Below, piece by piece: positions 35,609 to 44,703 of a stretch of DNA of 64,000 nt. This DNA is from Longimycelium tulufanense. Its GTDB lineage: Bacteria > Actinomycetota > Actinomycetes > Mycobacteriales > Pseudonocardiaceae. Below the pieces are notes generated by a model. The model was not told the origin of the DNA. It was given only the letters and a program-made list of their open reading frames with translations, and ran no database searches. The stretch spans positions 101,226 through 165,225 of the forward strand of contig NZ_BMMK01000010.1 in assembly GCF_014645795.1 (NCBI RefSeq), written 5' to 3'. A program made the position numbers and the translations under genes. Every line of letters starts with the position of its first letter. Position 1 is the first letter of the stretch.

Positions 35609-36808
35609 TCACCCACCCGCCACGGCTGACCTCGTGGTGGGTCGCACGGCCGTCCGGGACAACACCATCGCCAGCCCGCACAGCAGCACCATGAGGATGG
35701 CGAAGCCGTTGAAGGTCACCGCGAGGCTGGTCACCGCGATGACGGAGCCGACACCGAGGCTCGCCAGCGTCGTGCCGAGGTAGCACAGGATGAAGAAGAC
35801 CGAGATGGCCGCGCCGGTGCTCGCCGGCCCGTGCCGCAACGCGACGGCCTGGGTGGCGCCCTGCATGGCGAGCCCCTGACCGCAGCCGATCACGAGGGTC
35901 GCCACCACCATCAGGATCACGCTGGCCCACACGATCGCCCCGAACATCAACAGCGACCCGACGGCCATCCACAGCGCGCCCTTGCGCACCACCGCCATGT
36001 CGCTCCCCCGGGCCCGGATGGCGCCCGTGACCGCCGAGGCACCGAAACACAGGGACACGATGATCCCGGTCACGAAGCCGTTCTCCACCCCGATGAGGGA
36101 GTGGATCGCCACCGAACCGACCGAGCCGAGCAGGCCACCCGTGGCGAAGGTGCAGAACCCGGCCAGGAACGAGGCGTAGGCCGCGGCACCGAGCAGCAGG
36201 GATCGCAGCGTGGTGCGCAGCGGTACCGCGCTCCCGGCCAGCTCCGCACGTGACCGGGTTCCCGCTGGTAGGCGGACGAGCGGCAGGATCGCCGCGGTGA
36301 GCACGATCTGGATGATCCAGACCAGGCGCCCGGGTAGCGGCGCGTACTGCAGCAGCAGCCCGCTCCACACCGGACCGACCGCGAGCCCGATCGCGTTGCC
36401 CGAGGTGGTGGCCCGGCCGACCAGCTTGCTCATCCGGGACACGTCGAAGTCGGCCAGCACCACCGGCACCACGCCGGTAAACACGCCGAGGACAAGCCCG
36501 TGCACGAAGTGCGCCGCCAGCAGGTCGTCACCGCTGTCGGCGACCAGGAACAGCACGTTGCCGAAGATCGACAACACGCAGGAGGCGACCAGCACGTAGC
36601 GGTGGCGGGCGATCCACGGCATGACCAGCAGGCCGATCATCACCCCACCGACATAGGTGCCGAACAGCACTCCCACCATCGCGTCGCTGATACCGACCGT
36701 CTGCTGGTAGACGGGATAGAGCGGCGCCGGTAACACACCGGGCATGTGCACCAGCCCCAGCCCCAGCGCCAAGACCAGCGCGGTCCGCGACGCGCGATCG
36801 TTGCTCAA
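35609..36808 (-). CDS. MFS transporter, probable product exporter of the nucleoside block
   Basis: 399 residues from a TTG at 36808, chosen because 'agggagga' lies 4 bp upstream; longer frames have no ribosome site. Twelve predicted membrane helices. The loop 2-3 signature is present as 'MPWIARHRYVLV', and 'RATTSGNAIGLAVGPVWSGLL' in helix 5 resembles the antiporter motif C. Last gene of the leftward operon, 106 bp beyond the histidine phosphatase. In antibiotic clusters such a gene usually exports the product and gives self-protection; that is inferred here. Confidence 0.85.
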   Translation of the reverse strand: MSNDRASRTALVLALGLGLVHMPGVLPAPLYPVYQQTVGISDAMVGVLFGTYVGGVMIGLLVMPWIARHRYVLVASCVLSIFGNVLFLVADSGDDLLAAHFVHGLVLGVFTGVVPVVLADFDVSRMSKLVGRATTSGNAIGLAVGPVWSGLLLQYAPLPGRLVWIIQIVLTAAILPLVRLPAGTRSRAELAGSAVPLRTTLRSLLLGAAAYASFLAGFCTFATGGLLGSVGSVAIHSLIGVENGFVTGIIVSLCFGASAVTGAIRARGSDMAVVRKGALWMAVGSLLMFGAIVWASVILMVVATLVIGCGQGLAMQGATQAVALRHGPASTGAAISVFFILCYLGTTLASLGVGSVIAVTSLAVTFNGFAILMVLLCGLAMVLSRTAVRPTTRSAVAGG

Positions 36809-36914
36809 CCGGTCCTCCCTGATGCCCTGCACCTCGACGGTCGGCTCCGAGGCGGCCGACGCAGTGTTGTTGCGGACACCCGCACCCGGTCGACCCCCAC
36901 GAACTCCCGCGCCC

Positions 36915-37616
36915 TCACACAACCGGTGATCGTTCGCGGGGGTCTCCGGTGATCTTGTCCGGATCCGCTCGCCACGGCCGCGGCAGGTGCGAGACGTCGC
37001 CGATCGACCGCAGCACCGCACGGTCACCCCGCACCTCGATCCGGGTCACCGAGCCCACGGTCACCGGGGTCAGTTCCCGGTAGCGGGACGGCGGCCGGCG
37101 CAGGAAGAAAGACATCACCAGCCGGATCACGGCCTTGTGGGTCACGACCGCAATGCCACCGCCACCCGCGGCGGCGTCCCGCACGGCGGCAACCGCCCGA
37201 GCCATGACGTCGAGCCCGGTTTCGCCACCGGGCGGTGCGAAGAGCGCCGGATCGGCGGTCCACTGCCGGTGCTCGTCGCTGTGCGCGACGTCGGCGGGCA
37301 GCACGTCCTCCCACTCGCCGAAGGACAGCTCGCGTAGCCGGTCGTCGACGGCGGACGGCAGGCCGCGTTGCGCCGCGATGGCCTCGGCGGTCTGCCGTGC
37401 CCGCAGTGATGGGCTGGTGACGACCCTGCCGACGCCGTCCAGGGCCGGGCCGTGGCCGAGGTGCTCGGCCATCCGGTGCCCGATCTCGGTCAGGCCGGTG
37501 TCGTGCGTCCCGCAGAACCGCCCCGTCACCGAGCAGGGGGTCTGGCCGTGCCGCACCAGGACCAGCTCGCACCACAGCCCGAGCCGGCCCGACGCGGCCT
37601 CCCGCGGGTCGCTCAC
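36915..37616 (-). CDS. Histidine phosphatase (phosphoglycerate-mutase superfamily)
   Basis: 233 residues. The GTG at 37616 overlaps the stop of the upstream gene (GTGA). 'LVLVRHGQTPCSVTGRFCG' holds the phosphorylated His (RHG, 22-24); 'TSPSLRARQTAE' holds the second Arg; 'ELSFGEWEDV' holds the acid; 'VVTHKAVIRLVM' holds the second His, with the usual Ser-His changed to Thr-His. Members remove phosphate from sugars or nucleotides. In this operon it could remove the 5'-phosphate of a (carbocyclic) nucleotide in a late step. Confidence 0.85.
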   Translation of the reverse strand: MSDPREAASGRLGLWCELVLVRHGQTPCSVTGRFCGTHDTGLTEIGHRMAEHLGHGPALDGVGRVVTSPSLRARQTAEAIAAQRGLPSAVDDRLRELSFGEWEDVLPADVAHSDEHRQWTADPALFAPPGGETGLDVMARAVAAVRDAAAGGGGIAVVTHKAVIRLVMSFFLRRPPSRYRELTPVTVGSVTRIEVRGDRAVLRSIGDVSHLPRPWRADPDKITGDPRERSPVV

Positions 37617-38866
37617 CGCGCACCTCCCACCGGGACCGCGGTGAACGCGTCCAGGTCGGGGGTCTCCGCGGGCAGGGTGATCCCCAGCGCCCGGGCGAAA
37701 GCGGCGGCGACGAAGTCGTCGCACTCGGGCGGCAGCGGGTGCAGGCCGGGGACCAGTCCCGCCACCCGGGGCAGCACGAGTTGCAGTGCGAGCACCTGGC
37801 TGGCGAACGTCACGTCCATCACCTCACTGGCGTTGCCGCGGCCGGCCGAGAGGTTCGCGATGGAGCCACCCCCGATCAGCTGAAGCTGGCGGCCGTCGGC
37901 GAGTACGTGCCATTCGCTTCCGGGGCCCGACGGCCGGCGCCGCACCGTGAGCGCGTCCAGCTCGTCGAGGTCGATCTCCCAGGGGCGATGGCCTCCGTTG
38001 GCGAGCACGGCGCCGGAGCGCATCCGGGCGAGGTGCGCACCGCGCAGGACCCGCGGTGCGCCCGTCACGGTGCAGAAGAAGTCGCCCAGCGGGGCGGCCT
38101 CGGCCATGGGCACGACGTCGTAACCGTCCAGGGCCGCCAGCAGGGCTCGCGTGGGCCGCACCTCGGTGACGATCACCCGGGCGCCGAGACCGCGGGCACG
38201 CTCGGCGAGTCCGGCCCCGACGCGGCCGTAGCCGGCGATGACGAACACCTTGCCGGCCAGCAGCCGACCGCTGACCGCGAGGATCGTCTCCAGCAGCGAC
38301 TGGGCGGTGCCGTGCGGGTTGTCCACCGCTTCCTTGCCGAACGACTCGTCGCTCTTGATGATCGGGAAACGCAGCGGGGTCCGGGCGGCCAGCCGGTCGA
38401 GCGCGGCCAGGCCGTCCGGGGTCTTCTCGGTCGCCAACACCGGACGCGGCGCGTCTTCTGGCCCCTGGTGCAGGGCGGTGATGAGCACGGCTCCCTCGTC
38501 GAGGACGAGCGTGGGGCCCTCGGGCCAGGTGGCGAGCACGTCGCGGGCACCCCGGAGCAGGTCGTCCTCGCTCATCCCGCGCCAGCCGTGGACACCGACG
38601 CCGCGGTCGCGGATCAGCTCGGCGACGTCGGAGTCGGTGGTGCTCGCGGACGAGGCGCACCAGGCGACCTCCGCGCCCAGCGCGACGAGGGTGAGCACCT
38701 GGACGGCGGTCTCCACGGTGACGTGCCCGCACAGGGCGAGCCGATGACCGGACAACGGGGCGTCCGCGGCGAACTTCTCGCGAATCGCGCCGAGCACCGG
38801 CATCTGCGCCATGGCGACCTCGAGCCGGGGTTCGGCCCGCCGGGTGCGGTTGATCAGCTCCGTCAC
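37613..38866 (-). CDS. SAH-hydrolase-like protein 1 (divergent)
   Basis: 417 residues, GTG at 38866 overlapping the upstream stop. Full S-adenosylhomocysteine-hydrolase architecture: substrate domain, Rossmann NAD domain with 'AGYGRVGAG' (211-219) and Glu at the end of strand 2 ('VTEVRP'). Compared with canonical enzymes: the early His is kept (His48 in 'CGHVTVET'), the catalytic Lys/Asp/Asn set is kept (Lys178, Asp182, Asn183), the NAD-side His is kept (His293), but the 'STQD' motif reads 'STTD', the DDGG loop reads 'DEGA', and the His of 'GHPSEVM' is Asn. So redox chemistry at C3' is plausible while homocysteine binding is doubtful. Closest within the window to protein 4. Confidence 0.88.
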   Translation of the reverse strand: MTELINRTRRAEPRLEVAMAQMPVLGAIREKFAADAPLSGHRLALCGHVTVETAVQVLTLVALGAEVAWCASSASTTDSDVAELIRDRGVGVHGWRGMSEDDLLRGARDVLATWPEGPTLVLDEGAVLITALHQGPEDAPRPVLATEKTPDGLAALDRLAARTPLRFPIIKSDESFGKEAVDNPHGTAQSLLETILAVSGRLLAGKVFVIAGYGRVGAGLAERARGLGARVIVTEVRPTRALLAALDGYDVVPMAEAAPLGDFFCTVTGAPRVLRGAHLARMRSGAVLANGGHRPWEIDLDELDALTVRRRPSGPGSEWHVLADGRQLQLIGGGSIANLSAGRGNASEVMDVTFASQVLALQLVLPRVAGLVPGLHPLPPECDDFVAAAFARALGITLPAETPDLDAFTAVPVGGAR

Positions 38867-40152
38867 GGCCCGCTCCTCTCCCCGAGCGAGCCGGGGTGGC
38901 CGCCGGAGGTCAGCACCTCGAGTTGCTCGGGGGTGGGGGCGTCGATGCGCACGGCCATCGCGGCCAGCTTGCGGCGCGCGACGTCCTCGTCCCGCTCGGC
39001 GGGAACCTCGTGCACGCCCGGGGCAAGCCGGTCGGCGCCGGCTGCAAGATCGAGCACGGCCAGGGCCTGGTTGGCGAAGGTGATGTCCATGACCTCGCTC
39101 GGGTTGCCCTCCGCGGCGTCGAGATTGATCAAGCCGCCGCCGGAGAGCAGGTCGACATGTCGACCGTCGTGCAGGATGTGGCGTTGTACGTGGGGCCGGA
39201 TCCGCTTGGTTTCCCGAGTTCGTTCCGCCAGGTCGGCGAGGTTGATCTCGGTGACCGAGTGGCCGGTGTTGCACAGCACCGCGCCGCCGGGCAACGCGTC
39301 GAGGTGCTCACCGGTGAGGACGTCGGGGTAGCCGGTGGCGGTACAGACGATGTCGGCGCCGACCAGCGCCTCGTGCGGTGGGAGCACCGGGAAACCGGCG
39401 AGCCGGGCCCGCACCGCGGTCCGCGCGCTGCGACAGCACACCACAACCCTGGCGCCCATGCCCCGGGCGCGCAGTGCGACCCCGCGCCCCACTTGCCCGA
39501 AACCGACGACGACGAACCGCTTGCCGGCCAGCAACACCCCGGTCGCCCGCACAATCCCGTCCACTGTGGACTGTCCGGTGCCGTAGGTGTTGTCGACCTC
39601 CCACTTGGTGACCAGGTCGTTGACGTTGACCACCGGGAAGCGCAGCCGGCCCTGCTCGGCCCACTCCCGGACCCGGCGGCAGCCTTCGGTCGTCTTCTCG
39701 GTGGCCGCCACGAGCCGGGGCACCGTGCCGGGCGCGGACAACGCCGCCTCGATCAGTCGTGTTCCGTTGTCCACCAACAAGGTCGGACCGTCCTGGAAGG
39801 CGCCCAATGTCTCGGTGACGGCCTGCTCGACCTCGGCGGTGGTCATGCCGCGGCGGCCGAACACCTCGACACCCTCCGCGGCCAGTGCCGCCGCCACCTC
39901 GTCCTGCGTCGACACCTCGTCCCCGCCCGTCCAGGCGACCTCCGCGCCGGCTGCGACCAGCAGCTCGACCAGGACACCGGTCTCCTTGGTGAGGTGGACG
40001 CAACCGGCGACGCGCTGTGCCTGCAGCGGCCGGGTTCCGGCCACCTCGGACCGGATGCCGGCCAGCACCGGCATCTGGTCCCGTGCCACGTCGAGTGCCG
40101 CCCGGCCGAGCTCGACCAGCTCGGCCGGTGGCCGCGTCACCCGGAAGCTCAC
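38863..40152 (-). CDS. SAH-hydrolase-like protein 2, altered dinucleotide-binding loop
   Basis: 429 residues, GTG at 40152 overlapping the MTA-phosphorylase stop. Short-form SAH-hydrolase fold with 'YGTGQS' as in archaeal/Thermotoga types. His53, Glu57, Thr58, 'STQD', Lys183, Asp187, Asn188 and His298 are all present. Two departures: 'HPSEVMD' reads 'NPSEVMD', and the acidic residue after strand 2, which binds the NAD ribose, is replaced ('VVVCCRSA' where others have 'VTEVDP'). Cys-Cys-Arg there is what one expects of an NADP-preferring or differently bound cofactor. I infer a dehydrogenase-type role on a nucleoside or cyclitol. Confidence 0.88.
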   Translation of the reverse strand: MSFRVTRPPAELVELGRAALDVARDQMPVLAGIRSEVAGTRPLQAQRVAGCVHLTKETGVLVELLVAAGAEVAWTGGDEVSTQDEVAAALAAEGVEVFGRRGMTTAEVEQAVTETLGAFQDGPTLLVDNGTRLIEAALSAPGTVPRLVAATEKTTEGCRRVREWAEQGRLRFPVVNVNDLVTKWEVDNTYGTGQSTVDGIVRATGVLLAGKRFVVVGFGQVGRGVALRARGMGARVVVCCRSARTAVRARLAGFPVLPPHEALVGADIVCTATGYPDVLTGEHLDALPGGAVLCNTGHSVTEINLADLAERTRETKRIRPHVQRHILHDGRHVDLLSGGGLINLDAAEGNPSEVMDITFANQALAVLDLAAGADRLAPGVHEVPAERDEDVARRKLAAMAVRIDAPTPEQLEVLTSGGHPGSLGERSGP

Positions 40153-40955
40153 GTCCGGGCCTGCTCGAGCGCGTGCCGGCAGGGGCAGTCGAAGCCGGCC
40201 GGTATCGCCTCGACGAGCCGGCGGACCATGTCCAGCACGCGCCCGGCGTCGGCGCTGAACGCGCGCAGGACGCCGTGGTGCGAGACGGCCTCCGCCTCCT
40301 CGTCACCGACGACTTCCTTGGCCGCGACGTCGTAGTCGGTGATGTAGGAGAGGTTGCAGTAGCAGAGTTCCAGCTCCCGGGCGAGGACCACCTCGGGGTA
40401 CTGGGTCATGTTCACCAGATGCCAGCCCTGGGAGTGGAACCAGCGGCTCTCGGCGGTGGTGGAGAACCGCGGGCCCTGGATGACGACCACGGTGCCGGCG
40501 GGGTGCACGGTCGCGTCGGCGTTGGCCAGCGCCTTCGCGGCCAGCTCGCGCATCCGACCGCAGTAGGGCTGTGCCGAGCTGATGTGTGCGGCGGCGTTAC
40601 CGGAGAAGAAGGTGTCCGGGCGTCCCCAGGTGCGGTCGACGAACTGGTCCACCAGTACGAAGTCGCCCTTGCGGTACTCGGGTTGCAGGCTGCCGACGGT
40701 GTTGAACGCGATGATCTGCCGGACACCGATTTCCTTGAGTGCCCACAGGTTGGCGCGGTAGGGCACCTCGGACGGTAGGTAGTCGTGGTTGAGCCCGTGC
40801 CTGGGCAGGAACGCGACCTTGCGGCCGGACACCTCGGCGATGCTGATCGGCGCGCTCGGCGTGCCGTGCGGCGTATCGACCTGGACCTGCCTCGCATCGT
40901 CCAAGAACTTGTAGAACCCGGTGCCGCCAATGATGGCGAGCCCTGCCTCGGTCAT
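40149..40955 (-). CDS. MTA-phosphorylase/PNP-like protein 1
   Basis: 268 residues, ATG at 40955 after 'gaggga', overlapping the mutase stop (ATGA). Family signatures: phosphate loop 'IGGTGFYKF' (9-17), 'PRHG' (51-54), 'DQFVDRTWGR', 'GPRFSTTAES' and 'NMTQYPE', and the base-recognition pair Asp207/Asp209 in 'TDYD'. This is the aminopurine-specific MTA phosphorylase type. As I recall from work on the aristeromycin/coformycin producers, two phosphorylases of this type act unusually in late steps on carbocyclic nucleosides. Coupled to SAH-hydrolase-like protein 2. Confidence 0.9.
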   Translation of the reverse strand: MTEAGLAIIGGTGFYKFLDDARQVQVDTPHGTPSAPISIAEVSGRKVAFLPRHGLNHDYLPSEVPYRANLWALKEIGVRQIIAFNTVGSLQPEYRKGDFVLVDQFVDRTWGRPDTFFSGNAAAHISSAQPYCGRMRELAAKALANADATVHPAGTVVVIQGPRFSTTAESRWFHSQGWHLVNMTQYPEVVLARELELCYCNLSYITDYDVAAKEVVGDEEAEAVSHHGVLRAFSADAGRVLDMVRRLVEAIPAGFDCPCRHALEQART

Positions 40956-42412
40956 GCGGTCCTCCCTCGTCGGTTCGGGTCCAGCTGCCGGTGGGCGGTG
41001 TCGACGATCCGGGCGGCCAGCTCGGCCGCGCCCGCTGCGGCGAGCACCTCGCCGTAGACCCGGACCCCGGACTCGGTCGACGACGGCCGGAGCAGCAGCC
41101 ACTGGTCGTTGTCGAGGCGGAACTTCGGGCCGTCGACGGCGGTGACGTCGGTGACCGCCAGTCCCACGGTGTCGAGTACTCGTGGGCCGATCTCGCGCAA
41201 CGGCAGGTCGGCGGCTGCGCGCGCGACGCGCGACTCGAACCATTGGTAGTGGCCCCGTCGCCTGCGCAGGTCTGCCACGAGCCCGGCCATCGGACCTCCC
41301 GTCTGCTCGAGGAGATCGGCCAGCAACACCACGGCCGCGAACGGGTCGCGGTCCACGCTGTGCTCGGCGAAGGCCAGGTCGCCGACGCTGCCACCGGCCG
41401 CGTCCACCCGTTCCTCGACGAGCAACGGGGCGAGGTGCTTGAACCCGATCGGCCGCTCGACGACCGGGAGTCCGTGTTCCTCGGCCGTGCGCCGCGCGAG
41501 CACGCCGGTGGACGCCGTGACCGCCAGCCCGCGGCCCCGGCCGGTGCCACGATGTGCCCGGTGGTCCAGTAGCAGGGCCAGCAACTCGTGCGGTCCGACC
41601 ACCTCGCCGGTCGCATCCAGCACGAACAGCCGATCACCGTCGCCGTCGAGGACCAGGCCCAGGTCCGCTCCGGTGCGCCGGACCTCGTTCGCCGCGCGGT
41701 GCCGGGAGGTCGGCAGCGCCGGGTCGGGTCGCTGCCCCTCGAACTCCGGATCCGGTGTGCAGCCCACCCGGTGGACGTCCCAACCCAGCCGGGTGCACAA
41801 CTCGGCCACGGGGCCACCGGCGATCCCGCCCAGCCCGTCGACGACGACTCGGAGCCGGCTTCCACCAGCCGATGCAGCGGCACAGACGTGGTCGAGATGC
41901 TCGGCCAGGATGTCGGTCGCCAGGTCCGCGGCGGGCTCCGGTGCCGGAGACAGATCGACTCCGTCGACAGGTCCGGAATCGCCGCGGTAGCGCGCGTCCG
42001 CGTGTTCCTCCACGGCGCTGGGCAACGGTGCGCCCGGAGGGGCCTTGACCTTCAGTCCGTTCCACTCCGGTGGGTTGTGGCTGGCGGTGACCAGCAATGC
42101 CAGGTCCACGGCACCGGAACGGACGGCGTGGGTCGCGGTGGGGGTGGGCAGGTGCGGGCACCACCGCACCTGCCTCGCCCCGGCGGCCATGGCCGCGCGC
42201 ACCACGGCTTCGGCAGCCGCCGCACCGTCCCGGCGACCATCGTGCGTCACCAGCACGGTCGGTGGCCTTCCGGTCGACGCCTGGACGGACGCCAGCACGC
42301 TTCCGGCGAGCATGGCGGCAGAACGCGGGGTGAAGCTCGCACCGATCACCCCGCGCCATCCGTCCGCGCCGGCCCGGAGCCGAACCGCGGTGTCCCGGTC
42401 ACGGCCACCCAT
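40952..42412 (-). CDS. Phosphohexomutase-family enzyme (phosphomannomutase/phosphoglucomutase type)
   Basis: 486 residues, ATG at 42412, 4 bp after the SAH-hydrolase-like gene 3. Catalytic phosphoserine Ser111 in 'TASHNPPEWNG', metal loop 'DGDGDR' (256-261), sugar-binding 'GFKHLAP' and 'AEHS', and phosphate-binding 'RPSSTESGVRVY'. The family moves phosphate between C6 and C1 of hexoses through a bisphosphate. Inside this operon the likely substrate is a sugar or cyclitol phosphate on the way to the ring, for example making a 1-phosphate that can then be activated; that is inference. Confidence 0.88.
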   Translation of the reverse strand: MGGRDRDTAVRLRAGADGWRGVIGASFTPRSAAMLAGSVLASVQASTGRPPTVLVTHDGRRDGAAAAEAVVRAAMAAGARQVRWCPHLPTPTATHAVRSGAVDLALLVTASHNPPEWNGLKVKAPPGAPLPSAVEEHADARYRGDSGPVDGVDLSPAPEPAADLATDILAEHLDHVCAAASAGGSRLRVVVDGLGGIAGGPVAELCTRLGWDVHRVGCTPDPEFEGQRPDPALPTSRHRAANEVRRTGADLGLVLDGDGDRLFVLDATGEVVGPHELLALLLDHRAHRGTGRGRGLAVTASTGVLARRTAEEHGLPVVERPIGFKHLAPLLVEERVDAAGGSVGDLAFAEHSVDRDPFAAVVLLADLLEQTGGPMAGLVADLRRRRGHYQWFESRVARAAADLPLREIGPRVLDTVGLAVTDVTAVDGPKFRLDNDQWLLLRPSSTESGVRVYGEVLAAAGAAELAARIVDTAHRQLDPNRRGRTA

Positions 42413-42416
42413 CGGC

Positions 42417-43670
42417 TCAGGTCCCCACGCGCCAGTCGTTGAGGTACTGGTGCTGGCCCTCGCTCAGCTCGTCGATGCGCACCCCGTAGGCGTCGAGCTT
42501 GGCCGTGGCCACCTCGTTCTCGATCTCCCGCGGGATCGGGTGCACGCCCGGCTCCATCTTCTTGCCGTTGCTCACCAGGTACTGCACGGCCATGGACTGC
42601 GTCGCGAAGGTCATGTCCATGACCTCGGCCGGGTGTGCCTCGGCGGCGGACTGGCCCACCAGCCGGCCCTCGGCCAGCAACACCACCGCGCGGCCGTTCG
42701 GCAGCCTGTACTCCACGCAGTTCGGGCGCAGCTCGCGCCGGCCAACCGCCGCCCCGCGGAGCGCCTCCACGGCGATCTCCACGTCGAAGTGGCCGGAGTT
42801 GGCGATGACCGCGCCGTCCTTCATCCGCTGCATGTGCTCCAGCGTGACGGCGTCCCGGTTCCCGGTGACCGTCACGAAGAAGTCGCCCAGCTCGGCGGCT
42901 TCGGCGATCGGCATCACCTGCAGGCCGTCCAGTACCGCCTCCAGCGCGCGCACCGGGTCGACCTCGGTGACGATGACGCGGGCGCCCATGCCGCGCGCCC
43001 GCATGGCGACGCCCCGCCCGCACCAGCCGTAGCCGACCACCACGAAGGTCGAGCCGGCCAGCAGCATGTTGGTGGCGCGCAGGATCCCGTCGATGGTGTT
43101 CTGCCCGGTGCCGTACCGGTTGTCGAACAGGTGCTTGGTGGCGGCGTCGTTGGTGGGGAACACCGGGTACCGGAGCACGCCGGCGTTGGACATGTTGCGG
43201 ATGCGCAGCACACCGGTGGAGGTGACCTCGGTTCCACCGACGATGTCGCCGAGCAGCTCGGTGTAGTCGTTGTGGATGGTGGAGGTGAGGTCGGCACCGT
43301 CGTCGATGACGATCGTCGGCTTGACCGCCAACGTTCCCTGAACCTGCTTGTAGAAGGTGTCGCGATCGCAGCCGTAGATGGCGAACACCTCCGCCCCGAT
43401 GTCCCGCTGGATGGAGGCGGCGACGTCGTCCTTGGTGGACAACGGGTTCGACGCGCACAGCGCCATCTCCGCACCGCCCGCGACGAGCGCCTTGCACATG
43501 TTCGCCGTCTCGGTGGTGACGTGCAGGCACCCCGCGATCCGGTGGCCCACGAACGGTTTGGTCTCGGCGAACCGTTCGGTGAGCGCCTGCAGCACCGGCA
43601 TCCGCCGCCCGGCGAACTCGATCTTCAGAGCCCCCTCGTCGGCTAGCGAGAGGTCCCTCACCATGCTCAT
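42417..43670 (-). CDS. SAH-hydrolase-like protein 3 (closest to canonical)
   Basis: 417 residues, ATG at 43670 overlapping the PfkB stop. Closest of the four to true short-form S-adenosylhomocysteine hydrolases: His50, 'TTETA', 'STKD', 'DDGADLT', Lys179, Asp183, Asn184, 'GYGWCGRG' (213-220), 'VTEVDP', 'SGHFDVEI' (His294) and 'HPAEVMDMTFA' (His346). One clear change: 'SEETTTG' reads 'TEVTSTG', so the second Glu (Glu156 of the mammalian enzyme, which contacts the ribose) is Val. It may be a product-insensitive SAH hydrolase for self-protection, since aristeromycin and neplanocin inhibit this enzyme, or a pathway enzyme. Confidence 0.9.
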   Translation of the reverse strand: MSMVRDLSLADEGALKIEFAGRRMPVLQALTERFAETKPFVGHRIAGCLHVTTETANMCKALVAGGAEMALCASNPLSTKDDVAASIQRDIGAEVFAIYGCDRDTFYKQVQGTLAVKPTIVIDDGADLTSTIHNDYTELLGDIVGGTEVTSTGVLRIRNMSNAGVLRYPVFPTNDAATKHLFDNRYGTGQNTIDGILRATNMLLAGSTFVVVGYGWCGRGVAMRARGMGARVIVTEVDPVRALEAVLDGLQVMPIAEAAELGDFFVTVTGNRDAVTLEHMQRMKDGAVIANSGHFDVEIAVEALRGAAVGRRELRPNCVEYRLPNGRAVVLLAEGRLVGQSAAEAHPAEVMDMTFATQSMAVQYLVSNGKKMEPGVHPIPREIENEVATAKLDAYGVRIDELSEGQHQYLNDWRVGT

Positions 43671-44701
43671 GTGTTGTCCTCACTTCGATCGTCAGCGGTA
43701 CGCGGTCGAGACGGGCCGGACGGGTCCTGGTCGTGCCGGATGCTCCGGGCCTGGGCGGCGACCAGGTCGGCGATCCGTGCCAACCGAGCACGCGCACCCG
43801 TCGCGCTGACGGCCAGCGCGCCGGCTACGTTACCGATCGACAGTCGGTTTTCCGGCTCAAGTCTTGCTAATTTCGCAAGCAAATAACTGGCCGCGAAGGC
43901 GTCACCAGCACCGACGGGGTCGACCATTGTTGTGGGATGGCCCGGAACGGTGATGGGGTCCGCCCGTCCCAACAGGCGGGAGCCGGCAGCACCGAGCGTC
44001 ACCACGACCTCGGGGCCATTTCCACCTTGCTCCAAATGGGTTCTTGCCCGGAGGTGCTCGTACTCGTTCCGGTTGAGGAACAGCACGTCGCAGTGCGGTA
44101 CCACCTCGGTCGCCACGGGGTTCCGCACGTAGACGCCGCCCGGGTTCCAGCAGAGCAGCGGACGTTGCGGTGCTGCGGAAACGGCCTCCACGACGCCGCG
44201 CAACGCCTCTAGGCTCGGGTCGAAGAGCACGACCGCGTCGAAACCGGACAGTTCGAGCGCCGTGGTGTCCCGCGCGGTGAGGGTTTCGTTGGCACCACGG
44301 CAAAGCAGCATGTAGTGCTCGGCACCGAATATCGGGATGATGACGCGCCCGGTCGGCTCGGTGGGATGGCGTCGCACCGCCGAGGCGTCGATTCCGCGTT
44401 CGGTGAGGTCGCTGAGTATCAGGTCGCCGTCGGCGTCGCGGCCCACCGCACCGAGGAGGTGGACCGCAATGCCCAGCGCGGCCAGTGCGGAGGCGCAGTT
44501 ACCGGCATGCCCACCCACCGCGGTACTGACCTCATGCACGACAACCGCGCCCTCGTCGCCCGGCGGAGACTCGGCCTGCAACAGCAGGTCGACGTTGAGG
44601 GAGCCGACCACGAGCACGCGCGCCGCGGCTGCGGTGTCCCGCAGTGCCTGTGCCCACTCCGGTTCGGCCACGTTCGGGCCGCTGGTCCCCGCCGTCACCA
44701 C
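43667..44701 (-). CDS. PfkB-family sugar/nucleoside kinase
   Basis: 344 residues from a GTG at 44701, 2 bp after the RidA stop; the fold itself begins near residue 28 ('VLVVGSLNVDLLL'). 'GGHAGNCASALAALG' is the N-terminal Gly-Gly motif, and 'DPVGAGDAFAASYLLAKL' carries the catalytic Asp and anion hole. Overall more ribokinase-like than adenosine-kinase-like. In the operon it would phosphorylate a sugar, cyclitol or nucleoside. In M. tuberculosis a PfkB gene (Rv2202c, adenosine kinase) lies right after asnB; here that slot is empty and this dissimilar kinase is the only one. Confidence 0.87.
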   Translation of the reverse strand: MVTAGTSGPNVAEPEWAQALRDTAAAARVLVVGSLNVDLLLQAESPPGDEGAVVVHEVSTAVGGHAGNCASALAALGIAVHLLGAVGRDADGDLILSDLTERGIDASAVRRHPTEPTGRVIIPIFGAEHYMLLCRGANETLTARDTTALELSGFDAVVLFDPSLEALRGVVEAVSAAPQRPLLCWNPGGVYVRNPVATEVVPHCDVLFLNRNEYEHLRARTHLEQGGNGPEVVVTLGAAGSRLLGRADPITVPGHPTTMVDPVGAGDAFAASYLLAKLARLEPENRLSIGNVAGALAVSATGARARLARIADLVAAQARSIRHDQDPSGPSRPRTADDRSEDNT

Positions 44702-44703
44702 GT

